Below, piece after piece: positions 48,762 to 56,928 of a stretch of 64,000 bases of DNA (positions are counted from its first letter, which is position 1; each line of letters opens with the position of its first letter). Where the stretch lies: assembly GCA_016432725.1 (NCBI GenBank), contig JACJDG010000003.1, positions 4,464,001-4,528,000 on the forward strand. Reading direction: 5' to 3'. A program made the position numbers and the translations under genes. The stretch is from Streptomyces sp. DHE7-1. Its GTDB lineage: Bacteria > Actinomycetota > Actinomycetes > Streptomycetales > Streptomycetaceae. The notes below the pieces were generated by a model that saw only the letters and a program-made list of their open reading frames with translations, did not search any database and was not told the origin of the DNA.

Positions 48762-49315
48762 CGCTTGGCGGCGGCGACCCGTTCGAGGACGCGGCACGTG
48801 CACGCGAGGATCTCGGGTTCGGCGCGCCGGATGAACCGGCCGATCAGGCTGTCCGGCCCGTAGCGCCCGGTAATTTCGTTGATCCGGTCCACGGGGTTGG
48901 TTGGCGTGCCGTCCGGGGTGGTGTTCATGTCGCAGTAGCAGAGCGCATCGTTCAAGTGCTCGCTTTCACGGGGAAACTCGCCGTCCAACTCAGCACGCAA
49001 GCCGCGTGCATCAGCCTCAAGCCATGAGCACGAGTGATGAGCGACGAGGTTGACGACCTGCTCGTCAGCATCGGCAACGTCCCGGAGATACCGTGCGCCG
49101 TCCAGGGGATGAAAGCCCGTCTTGGCGAGATCCGGCGCGTAGCCGATGTCATGCAGAACCGCCGCGGCCTCCAACAGGTCCGCATCCTGATCGAGGATGA
49201 GCGCGATGGTGCGCGCCCTCTCAGCGACCCCGAGGCAGTGTTTCCAGCGTCGCGGCAGCGGCTCAGCTAGCAGCGACTCAGCCAGGGGATAGGCCCACTC
49301 CGTCAACGTCGACAA
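48749..49315 (-). CDS. HD-domain phosphohydrolase-like protein
   Basis: About 188 aa. Metal site HDIGY near residue 64 (AAVLHDIGYAPDLAKTGFHPLDGARYL), preceded by RWKHCLGVAERARTIAL with the first His and followed by VAHHSCSW. The HD superfamily acts on nucleotides and related phosphates. There is no ATG or GTG in a sensible place; the TTG at 49315, right after the GntR stop, gives the natural N-terminus LSTLTEWAYPLAESLL. A conserved neighbour of Nudix and GntR genes in AICEs. Confidence 0.78.
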   Translation of the reverse strand: MSTLTEWAYPLAESLLAEPLPRRWKHCLGVAERARTIALILDQDADLLEAAAVLHDIGYAPDLAKTGFHPLDGARYLRDVADADEQVVNLVAHHSCSWLEADARGLRAELDGEFPRESEHLNDALCYCDMNTTPDGTPTNPVDRINEITGRYGPDSLIGRFIRRAEPEILACTCRVLERVAAAKRQPM

Positions 49316-49316
49316 G

Positions 49317-49776
49317 CTACGAACGCCCCTTTCGCGCCGGCACGGCGCGGACCGTCCGCACCTTGCCCTGCCCTCCACCCGCCAGCACGCCGGCAGCTTC
49401 CAGCTTCTCCAGCGCCTTGGTCACGGTCGGACGTGACACCCCGAACCGCTCGGCCAGCAAGGAAGCACTCGGGAACGCTTCCCCTGCTTTGAGTCCCTCA
49501 GTCACGATGATCTCGGCAACCCGCTGATCGAGCGGGCGCCGGTCGACTTGCGCCCCGCGCGGACGACGCGCCACCGCTCGCCCGGTACCGGCTCGGCCAC
49601 GCCCTCCTGACGCAGAACGCCGAACGCACGGAGGGCAACCCCCGCGAGACCCCGTGGTCGCGCATGACCTCAGCCAGAGACGGCAGCTCTGTCATGTTCG
49701 GGTCGTCCTCGATCTGCCTCTTCACGGAGTCGGCAATCTTCAGGAAGGTTCCCCGAGGGCTGGCCTGCTGCGACAC
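49317..49776 (-). CDS. GntR-type repressor with two winged helices, KorSA-like (frame breaks)
   Basis: About 153 aa. First winged helix: TFLKIADSVKRQIEDDPNMTELPSLAEVMRDHGVSRGVALRAFGVLRQEGVAEPV; second: DQRVAEIIVTEGLKAGEAFPSASLLAERFGVSRPTVTKALEKLEAAGVL. -1 frame breaks near 49640 and 49575. GTG start at 49776 with AGGGAG upstream. GntR proteins such as KorSA of pSAM2 repress the activators of element replication and transfer; the duplicated domain is less usual. Confidence 0.75.
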
Positions 49777-50103
49777 TCGCTCTCCCTCTCTGTTCGCCAG
49801 TCGTCCTGCCAAGGCTCCCACGACTCGCCACTGCTGCGGAGGGTTGTGTGGGCTGTAGCCGTACGCCTGCCGGGACACGGTGGCGTTTTGTCGGCTCAAG
49901 GCCCTGGCATCTGTGCCTTTCACCAGCTCCATGTGCGGATCCGGTCGCGTGAGCGCGATGTTCTCGGACCACACCGGTCTCGGACAGTTTTGGGACGCTG
50001 TCGACGACTGTGGCCCTCTGAACTGCGGGAATGGCTCCATCCCTAGATACCGAGTGACGCATAACTGCTAGCCGTCCCGGACGAAGTCTCGGCATCGTTG
50101 GAC
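49777..50103. other. Intergenic region between GntR and the low-GC cargo
   Basis: 327 bp. An open minus-strand frame extends upstream from the GntR start to 50040, but without a ribosome site or recognisable protein. It probably holds the divergent promoters. No repeat seen. Confidence 0.5.
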
Positions 50104-50859
50104 ATGGGTGTCGCCTCGTTGTCACGCTCTTGTTGTGTGAAGAGGCGGAGCAGCCCATCGCAATACGAGACTAGGGGACTGGTGCAGCGTCATGGATTCG
50201 AAGATGCATACCGCAAAAGCGGATCTTTGCAGTACTGGCTGTTGGGAGAGAAGCGGCGAAGCGGCCTCAGCTTTGCAGAATTGGCTGCGTTGACGTTCGT
50301 CTCTAAGTCTTCCTTGCAACGGGCTACGCAAGGGTTCGAGCTACCCAGTCGGCAGGTTTTCGAGGCATTCGTTCGTGGTTGCGCTTCGGATCCCGACAAT
50401 GCCGAAAGAGAGTGGCAGATGGCCAACATGATGCATCAAATCCTTCTGGGTCGGAGGATGTCTTCGATGCACCCGGAGGATGTGACTAACCACGCTGAAC
50501 TGCGTCAGGCTCTTGAAGGTCTTGTAAATCGAAAAGGTCTCACTCTTCGGCAGATCGAAAAGTTGGCTGAAAAGCGAAATGTCAAACTTCGCCGCAGTAC
50601 GTTGAGCGATTCGCTCAGCGGACGTCAGAACTTCAGCCGTGCGACGGTGGAAGAGCTGGCCCGGTCGTGCGGGGAGAAGGAAAGCCTCGTCAAAGCATGG
50701 GACGAGGCATGGCGGCGAGCTGAGGGCGATAGGCGTAGTCGAAAGGGACATCTGGGTGAAGCTCGCAAGCTGCCGGCCGAGGTTAGGCAATATGTGGAGC
50801 TCGGTGTGGGGAGATCTATCGTGTGTGCGAGCGCTATGGGGTTTCGAGTGCCGAGATAG
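50104..50859 (+). CDS. Helix-turn-helix protein, low-GC cargo
   Basis: About 250 aa. Two regions resemble DNA-binding helices: GLSFAELAALTFVSKSSLQRATQG (about residues 55-80) and KGLTLRQIEKLAEKRNVKLRRSTLSDSLSG (about 145-175), a double XRE layout seen in Streptomyces regulators. Base composition is clearly lower in GC than core genes. The start is uncertain (ATG 50104 or GTG 50179). It may continue into the next gene through a -1 break near 50825. Confidence 0.55.
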   Translation: MGVASLSRSCCVKRRSSPSQYETRGLVQRHGFEDAYRKSGSLQYWLLGEKRRSGLSFAELAALTFVSKSSLQRATQGFELPSRQVFEAFVRGCASDPDNAEREWQMANMMHQILLGRRMSSMHPEDVTNHAELRQALEGLVNRKGLTLRQIEKLAEKRNVKLRRSTLSDSLSGRQNFSRATVEELARSCGEKESLVKAWDEAWRRAEGDRRSRKGHLGEARKLPAEVRQYVELGVGRSIVCASAMGFRVPR

Positions 50860-51122
50860 ATATGTACATGCGTCAGTGTGCCGAGTTGCAGCGTCGAACG
50901 GGGAGGCGCAGTTATTGGATTGATGTGCCGGAGTCCTGGAGGGCCTCAGTGTCCCGGCCATGCGGTGATCTGACAGGGGGGATTGAAAGGGCGATAGAGA
51001 ACGCCCTAACGGAGTATTTCGGGGCTCCGTTGAAAGTTCCGCTTGCGGCAGGAATCACACAAGCTGTGCTGGAAGAACTTCGTCAGAGTGGGATGGTCGG
51101 CGAATCGGAGGCTGCCAAATAA
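50823..51122 (+). CDS. Hypothetical protein or C-terminal part of the preceding gene
   Basis: Reads VCERYGVSSAEIDMYMRQCAELQRRTGRRSYWIDVPESWRASVS, then GGIERAIENALTEYFGAPLKVPLAAGITQAVLEEL. Overlaps the preceding frame by 37 bp with a -1 relation, the same sign as the sequence errors elsewhere, so the two may be one gene of about 340 aa. No recognised domain. Confidence 0.45.
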   Translation: MCERYGVSSAEIDMYMRQCAELQRRTGRRSYWIDVPESWRASVSRPCGDLTGGIERAIENALTEYFGAPLKVPLAAGITQAVLEELRQSGMVGESEAAK

Positions 51123-51225
51123 GTGCAGTTATCTGGGCGCACTATGCAAGCGATGCTGGGTGCAGGGGAGGCGCCTTGCCTTGGCGGGCTTGAAGGACAG
51201 TATCGGAAAACAGGAGGGGTATTTC

Positions 51226-51351
51226 GTGGAAAATCTGAATGGGCGGAAACCAGGCAAACAGTGGAGTTGGCCCGAGAGGTGGCAAGTTGCACTGGCTGCG
51301 ATGGGTCTGCTGGTGGCGGTCATCAGCACGGTTGGCCAGTACGTGCAGTAG
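51226..51351 (+). CDS. 41-aa single-helix membrane protein
   Basis: MENLNGRKPGKQWSWPERWQVALAAMGLLVAVISTVGQYVQ read from a GTG: a polar, basic N-terminus, an amphipathic WSWPERW patch and one membrane helix. A strong AGGAGGGG ribosome site lies at 51212-51219. The preceding frame is open for another 61 codons but has no coding character. Size and layout fit a small toxin or membrane modulator (speculative). Confidence 0.5.
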   Translation: MENLNGRKPGKQWSWPERWQVALAAMGLLVAVISTVGQYVQ

Positions 51352-51562
51352 TGCGATGCGGTCCGCACCGCTAGCCGATGTGTCATAGAGCGTGAAGGTT
51401 GCCCCCGCAAGTACTCCTTAAAGAGTCTTGCTAGGCCAGGGGCAGGCTGATCCGCCGTAAAGTTGCTGCGCTGGCGCCTACTGCCCGTTGGTCGATGGCC
51501 AACGGGCAAGCGCGCGGTCTGGGGAAAGGAGGCGACCAAAGGACTGTCGCCGTGCCCCTCGG

Positions 51563-52063
51563 CTAAGAGGCCGCAGGTAGTTGGAAGTCGAGCCGCGCCT
51601 TGGTGCTTCGGAGCATCATAAAGGTGTTCATGTAAGTTACGTTCATGGCCTGGCAAGCGTCGGGAATCAGAACCCTTTTTCTCGCCTCTGGTCGTGGCTG
51701 CTCATGCGTCACTAGCGTGTGGTCATGCGCAGCCGCATAGGCAACCAAGAAAAAATCTGCGGCGTTAGTTAGGAACTCGGTCAGCGCTGCGGCTGTGTAC
51801 ATCCTTGACTGAGCCCAGGCAGTGAGCGGAGCGAAGTGAGAGATCGTGGTTTCGTCAATTGGTCGGAAGAAATCCGCATGACCTCTAGCCCATCGAGCTA
51901 GTTCGTCCTCTCCTTCGAACAGTTCGTCCCGTACCGGCTCGATGCTGCACGCGATGTGGTTAGCGTGAGCATAGTCTAACCACGTCCAGAATCCGGGTGC
52001 TATATCAAAGGCGTAGTAGCGGTTCTTTGCCTCGATCAACACATTTGAGTCAACGAGGAACAT
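51563..52063 (-). CDS. PIN-domain nuclease (DUF4411-like), putative toxin
   Basis: 166 aa. MFLVDSNVLIEAKNRYYAFDIAPGFWTWLDY carries the first PIN acidic residue (Asp5 in LVDSN); a second acidic region is VRDELFEGEDELARW, and NAADFFLVAYAAAHDHTLVTHEQ supplies the third. The start overlaps the stop of the ImmA/IrrE gene by one base (TGATG), so the two are translated together. PIN toxins cleave RNA; DUF4411 proteins commonly pair with ImmA/IrrE-type partners. Confidence 0.85.
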   Translation of the reverse strand: MFLVDSNVLIEAKNRYYAFDIAPGFWTWLDYAHANHIACSIEPVRDELFEGEDELARWARGHADFFRPIDETTISHFAPLTAWAQSRMYTAAALTEFLTNAADFFLVAYAAAHDHTLVTHEQPRPEARKRVLIPDACQAMNVTYMNTFMMLRSTKARLDFQLPAAS

Positions 52064-53217
52064 CAAGCGGCTCCGATTTTCTCAACCAGATTCTGAAACG
52101 TTTGATGCTTTTTGGTTCCCAACAGATTATAGGCGTCCCTGAACTGTGTTCCTCCTTCAAGGGTGTCTGTGATAACTGCTCGTGCGAACTGGCGGCTGAG
52201 CCTCAGGGGATGAGCGTTGTAGAAGTCTCCGCCACCATTGCCTTCTCCTGCTTTGAGTAGCGCCATGACTCGGCGAAGCTCATCGGCATAGCGCTGTTGG
52301 TAGTCGTCCCACTTCAGGAACTTGCCGTCAAAGATGCGCTTAAGCACCACAAGGGTGCTGACCCGGTATCGGCGAGCGAGCCGGATCAACTCAGCTACGG
52401 AGGGATCGCCTCGATACGCGGTACGCAGGTCTGCCATGGGGACTAGTGCTTCCGCTGCTACGAGGTTGCACCATTTTTCTGCGTCGTTGTCAGTCGGCTT
52501 CGCCAATGCAGCATCCGAAAGTGCACTCTCACCTAGGTACACGTGAGCCAATTCATGTACCATAGTGAAGATTTGAGCCGCTTTGGTATCTGCTCCGTTG
52601 ACGAAAATGAGGGGTGCCTGTGGGTCGGCCAAAGCGAACCCGCGGAACTCCTTGGGGTTCAGTTTGCGATGAGTATCCACCCCTACGATGCCATTCACCA
52701 TGACAAGGACGCCAGCGGATTCGATACGGTCGATCAGGCCACGCAACGCCTCTTTCCATGATGCGAAAGGCATTCGGTCCTCGATCTCAAAATGCAGTAG
52801 CTGCCTTACTTGGCTAGCTACAGCTAAGGGATCGTCTGACAGTCGAGCAGAACCAACGAAGTCGATATTCGGGTAACCGTGTGTACGTGCGTAGTCCCGG
52901 TACCAATCCTGCCGAGACTGGCACGAGTAGATGGTGTCGAGTAGGTCTACCGATGGGCGGGCGACAGCTCGGTTGCCCATAGTCCGCATGTCGGGGATCG
53001 GTACGGGTTCGTCTGGAGGGCTCGACAGGAATAGCAAGCCGATCGGCGCGTGCGTCGCGTGGGCGAAGTTTTCCAACTGCTTCAGCGTCGGGCGAGCGCT
53101 GCCATCGAGCCACGCATCGAACCGCGGGGCGCGTCTAGCGATCGTTTCATCCGACCAGCCGGCCCGCTCCACTGCCCAGCGCAAGAGCGCAGGTTCGACT
53201 CGAACGCGTACAGACAC
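52063..53217 (-). CDS. ImmA/IrrE-family zinc metallopeptidase with N-terminal helix-turn-helix
   Basis: 384 aa. The N-terminal 60 residues are helix-turn-helix-like (PALLRWAVERAGWSDETIARRAPRFDAWLDG ... LEQ-type ENFAHATHAPIGLLFL), and the peptidase domain has the HELAH zinc motif (FTMVHELAHVYLGES) with a downstream EKWCNLVAAEALVP Glu. GTG at 53217 with GGAGG upstream. As partner of the PIN gene it probably acts as antitoxin and regulator, or as a stress protease as in ICEBs1 ImmA (family knowledge). Confidence 0.87.
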   Translation of the reverse strand: MSVRVRVEPALLRWAVERAGWSDETIARRAPRFDAWLDGSARPTLKQLENFAHATHAPIGLLFLSSPPDEPVPIPDMRTMGNRAVARPSVDLLDTIYSCQSRQDWYRDYARTHGYPNIDFVGSARLSDDPLAVASQVRQLLHFEIEDRMPFASWKEALRGLIDRIESAGVLVMVNGIVGVDTHRKLNPKEFRGFALADPQAPLIFVNGADTKAAQIFTMVHELAHVYLGESALSDAALAKPTDNDAEKWCNLVAAEALVPMADLRTAYRGDPSVAELIRLARRYRVSTLVVLKRIFDGKFLKWDDYQQRYADELRRVMALLKAGEGNGGGDFYNAHPLRLSRQFARAVITDTLEGGTQFRDAYNLLGTKKHQTFQNLVEKIGAA

Positions 53218-53618
53218 GCAACCCACCTCCCCTCGACCCTAGGTTAGGTACCAGAGTGATGCTTGCGAACTCCAGGTTCAGTCACGGAACGGTCACCGCA
53301 GTACGTGGAACGTTGCCCAGTTGTTCTGTCGGTTATGCGGCGCCGATTTGAACAGCCTGACCTGTTCAGTGGCCCTTGTTCTCCATCGGCTTGATTCGCG
53401 TGGCGGTCGGCCCTGGCTGCCCGTTGGCTGTCGCTCGCCTGGACGCGGGCTGATAGGCGAACGGTCCCCGGCGCTCGTCAGCAGAAGTTGTTTCCCCCCA
53501 CGTGTCCCCAGGGGTAGCGGGCGCGAGTAAACCCGCAGCTCACAGGTGCTGGACGGAGCCTGCTGTAAAGCTGCCCCTACCGGTCAGGTAGTGGCACGCA
53601 GGTTCGCGCCCGAGGTCC
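53218..53618. other. Intergenic region before the ScoMcrA-type gene
   Basis: 400 bp. Contains the promoter of the ImmA/PIN operon; no supported coding frame, tRNA or repeat seen. GC falls and rises irregularly, which fits a junction between cargo blocks. Confidence 0.5.
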
Positions 53619-55024
53619 CTACAGCCTTTCTTTGATGAAGGCGTGATGCCGTCGCCGTGCGACGCGGAGCAGGACGGCTTGGAGGTCGCGTCGGTTACGT
53701 CCTCGGGTCTTGAGAGCGTGACAGTTGGGGCAGAGGGCGATCATGGTCTCAGGGATGTCGCCGCCTCCACTGCCGAGGTCGTGGACGTGATCGACCTCAA
53801 GGAGGGGCGCGCCGGCGTCTGTGAGCTCAGCCGGATGCCCAAGGCATCGCGGGTTTTCGCAGGTGCCGCCGCTGCGAAGGAGGACCGCCTGTCGGGCAGC
53901 GGGTGAGCGGAAGTAGCGGTCAACCTCGGTGCGGCGCGATCTTGCAGAGCGGCGTGATGTCGTGTGACCAGCGGCAGCGGAGAGACGGCGGTATCGCTCT
54001 CGATCGCTGAGCGCGTCCGCACCCTCTGTTTCCTCGAGTGGGGTGTCTTGTGTGTGGTCGTGCACGCGGCCTTCGTCTTCGCGCAGGGCATCGAGGATGG
54101 TCTGAGGCCAATCCTGGCGTAGGGGGAGGCCACGGGGGCGAGGATCCACGCATACTCGCGTCGCATCTGGCCGTCCTTACCGCGTCCCCAGCGGCGGTGG
54201 CAATCCACGATCACAGCCCAGGTCTCGAAGGTCCACTGTCCTCTGTGGGGCTTGTGCCAGTAGCGCAGGGCGCGCTGTTCGGTCCGGTAGCGCTGCATTG
54301 ACTTGTTGCCACCGCGCATCCGTTGGTCTCCGGAGAGTCCATCGCCGGTGTAGGCGATCCAGTCGGTGCCGTCGATGCGCTTGTCTGCGTACGGGCCCTT
54401 GTCGTCGGAGTAGGCAGCCAAAATGCCGTCGGCCAGCGGTGTGATGCCCTTAACACCGTTACCACCGTAGGTTTCGGCGATGGTGTCGCGGTTCGTAGAC
54501 GGCTCTCCTACACGCGGGCGGAGCGAGGTGTCGACGCGCCCGATGAGCAACTCCGTGAGTCCGAGAGCATCTAGGAGCCCGACCGGCAGTGGGTCGAAGA
54601 ACCGGAGGATGACGCTGCCGGCGATTCGCGCCGCAACCTCTGTGTCGCGGGACAGCAGGTCGAAGTCGTCCTTTGGTAGCCCGGCGAGAGGATCGGCCTC
54701 GTTCAGCGTGGTGAGTGTCGGTCTGCGTCCACCGCTCGTGAGCTGCAGCCCTTCGACCTCGGCAACCTGCCACAGGTGATTGCTGCGCAGCGCCCAGAAG
54801 GGATACACCACGCTTTGAGCCCCGGCGGGAGCTCCAGCGTAGGTCGTCAGCAACGGCGCCAGGGCATCTCGAACGGTAGACCAACGATGTTCGCCACGCC
54901 CTTGAACGGCCTGACCAATGCCCCACAGCAGCAGCAACGGCCGGTGCAACGCCCGGCCGCCACTCCGTGCCGCGGGCGCAAGGCCCCCTACCCGCTTGAC
55001 CAGATCCGCTGCGCTTTCCGCCAC
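53619..55024 (-). CDS. ScoMcrA-type type IV restriction endonuclease (SBD-SRA-HNH), frame break
   Basis: About 468 aa. N-terminal sulfur-binding-like domain (RPLLLLWGIGQAVQG, VYPFWALRSNHLWQV), middle SRA domain (YGGNGVKGITPLADG, YSDDKGPYADKRIDGTDWIAYTGDGLSGDQRMRGGN, here with diverged motifs), and C-terminal HNH nuclease (LLEVDHVHDLGSGG, IALCPNCHALKTRGRN with CENPRC before it). A -1 frame break near 54122. The GTG at 55024 has GGGGAGG upstream. ScoMcrA of S. coelicolor cuts phosphorothioated and Dcm-methylated DNA (established). Located just inside attR, as in SLP1. Confidence 0.88.
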
Positions 55025-55346
55025 TTGAACCTCCCCGAGAGTCCACGTACCAGCAGCCGATTGGAGCACGTGGCACTGGCACCGCGGGAGTTGATGCAGT
55101 CATCCGGAAGACGTCAATGAGCTGATGCGGTGTGGTGTGGACACCAGAGCCGGCGGTTCTTGTTCAGGCGGCGGCACGCTTGCGTCGGTGCAGCAGCGCT
55201 AGGGCCACCTCCTTGCACCATGCGACATGTACTCGGCCGAGACGACAGCCGGGCCGCAGGTCAGAGGGCTAGGGCGTCCACCGTCGGGGCCTGCCGCTGT
55301 TGTACGATCCGCCAGCTAGGGGTGGGGTGAGGTAGGAAGGGCAAGC
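55025..55346. other. Divergent promoter region
   Basis: 322 bp between the ScoMcrA-type gene and the membrane protein gene. No coding frame or repeat recognised. Confidence 0.5.
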
Positions 55347-55874
55347 GTGGCCAAAAAGGGCGGGGAAAGCTTCACGGATTACTTCTTGAGCTGCGTCATG
55401 CTCGTCTTCATCGGCGCAGTCGTCTTCGTGGGTTGTAGTATGGAAAATTTCAAACCGGATTGGGCCGAATCGAGCACGCCTACCACTAAGGCGACTCAGT
55501 CAGCCGAGCCGGACTGGCGCCTCGACGACGCCGTCGCCGTGCCAGACAATTACATCCACTGGGTCGATGTAGGGAGGCCGCACAAGTTTGACCCCTTGGA
55601 TTCCGTTTCGGCGGAAGACGTCAACAGTTCAACCCTGTCTGAGGATTACCTCGATGACGACGAGGGCCTAACGCCAGCGGACGTAGAGGTGCAGATCCTC
55701 TCGAAGCCGAAGTATGGGACTGTCGAGATCAACAAGCGGAGTCATGTCGTCACTTACACGACCTGGGCGGACTTCGAAGGCACGGACGACATCCGCTATT
55801 CGATCAAGCTGAAAGGCAAGCCCGATGTCCTTGAGCGCACCTACTCCGTGGCCGTGTATGGCGACAGTCCGTGA
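55347..55874 (+). CDS. Membrane-anchored extracellular protein with Ig/cadherin-like repeat
   Basis: 175 aa. Basic N-terminus, one helix with YFLSCVMLVFIGAVVFVGCS (about residues 12-31; the Cys could be a lipobox-like position but lacks a clear consensus), an acidic Thr/Ser linker, and a beta-rich domain ending VEVQILSKPKYGTVEINKRSHVVTYTTWADFEGTDDIRYSIK, the 'pkhGtv ... YtP ... F-GtDsftY' pattern of VCBS/Ig-like modules. AGGAAGG ribosome site, GTG start. Possibly a surface-exclusion or mating-contact protein (speculative). Confidence 0.65.
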   Translation: MAKKGGESFTDYFLSCVMLVFIGAVVFVGCSMENFKPDWAESSTPTTKATQSAEPDWRLDDAVAVPDNYIHWVDVGRPHKFDPLDSVSAEDVNSSTLSEDYLDDDEGLTPADVEVQILSKPKYGTVEINKRSHVVTYTTWADFEGTDDIRYSIKLKGKPDVLERTYSVAVYGDSP

Positions 55875-56030
55875 GCACTTCGAAGGCTGGACCCCAGTTG
55901 TGGTGTGCTGTAGGTGCCACGGAGGGCAGGTCCCACTTCTGCATGAGTGCGTCGACAGAGGCGTGACTGGGCCGAGGGTTAGGTGACGGTCTCTAGCGCC
56001 CTGAGGCCCTCGCGGGCCAGACTCCGCACC

Positions 56031-56612
56031 ATGGACGCTGGACTCGCGGCCGTACTCGGTGCCGCTGTAGGGGCTATTGGTACGGGAGGCGCAGGCGTAG
56101 TGGCCGCTCTCCTTGCGCGTTCTCAGAGCCGTACACAGCTACAAGCCGAGCATCTGAGGCTTATCCGAGAACCCCGAAAAGCCACATACGTAGCATATGC
56201 GGAGGCCGTGCAACAGGAGCATGACAGGCTCCTCGAGATACTGTCGCGGACGACAGTCGTCGCACGCCAAGGACGCTCGGAGGCGCTTGAGTCGTTCATG
56301 GCTGTGGCTGAGCAGTTGTACCAGGATTCTGATCAGCAGGCGGGGGCGCGCAAGCACTTACAAGCGCAGGTTTACATCGAGGGCCCATCAACGGTTATCG
56401 GATCTGCCGTCGATCTTGCCAGCAGTCAGCACGACTTCAAAGAGGCTGCGCTTGCTTGCCTGCAGCAACTACGGCGTGGATCCTGTCCGCCGGAACTTGT
56501 GGACGCGATGCATGAAAAGCGCGACGTGGCTTACGGCAAGTACCTCAACTATCTCTACGCTGCATCAGCCGTCATGCAGGCCGATGGGCTAAACGATGTC
56601 CTCAGGCCATAG
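56031..56612 (+). CDS. Single-helix membrane protein of unknown function
   Basis: 193 aa from ATG 56031 (an in-frame GTG at 55983 is possible). MDAGLAAVLGAAVGAIGTGGAGVVAALLA forms a membrane helix; the rest is a soluble helical domain (HLRLIREPRKATYVAYAEAVQQEHDRLLE, HLQAQVYIEGPSTVIGSAVDL). This layout is common in Streptomyces integrative elements and phage-defence islands, but no function is known. Last gene of the element, 87 bp before attR. Confidence 0.65.
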   Translation: MDAGLAAVLGAAVGAIGTGGAGVVAALLARSQSRTQLQAEHLRLIREPRKATYVAYAEAVQQEHDRLLEILSRTTVVARQGRSEALESFMAVAEQLYQDSDQQAGARKHLQAQVYIEGPSTVIGSAVDLASSQHDFKEAALACLQQLRRGSCPPELVDAMHEKRDVAYGKYLNYLYAASAVMQADGLNDVLRP

Positions 56613-56699
56613 CGCGTCCAGGGTGGCTGTGGGGCATCTGCGGGGCAAACCCGTTCGGACTCCGAGAACGGGCAGATCAAGCGGCAGTCACGGCGCGGT

Positions 56700-56765
56700 C
56701 TGTAAATCTGCCGGCTCAGCCTTCCCAGGTTCGAATCCTGGCGCCGCCACACGACCGAAAGGGTC
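56700..56765 (+). repeat. attR of the SLP1-like element
   Basis: 66 bp identical to 34642-34707, comprising the 3' part of tRNA-Tyr from the anticodon loop onward. Confidence 0.95.
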
Positions 56766-56799
56766 CGTGACCAGCGTAAATGCTGGACGCGGACCCTTT
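56758..56799 (+). terminator. Terminator following attR
   Basis: AAAGGGTCCGTGACCAGC with GCTGGACGCGGACCCTTT. Related to the hairpin after attL but with compensatory differences, showing that the two flanks come from different elements. Confidence 0.8.
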
Positions 56800-56928
56800 T
56801 GTCGTTGAGGTGACCATGGGGCGTTTCGAGTAGCCGGGGTGCTGCTCGGAGGTCTTGAGGGTCGGACGGCGGGGATGTCGCGAGAGCGGCAAGTGGAGGC
56901 GTGCGCTTCGGCAAGGCAGGCTGAAGGC

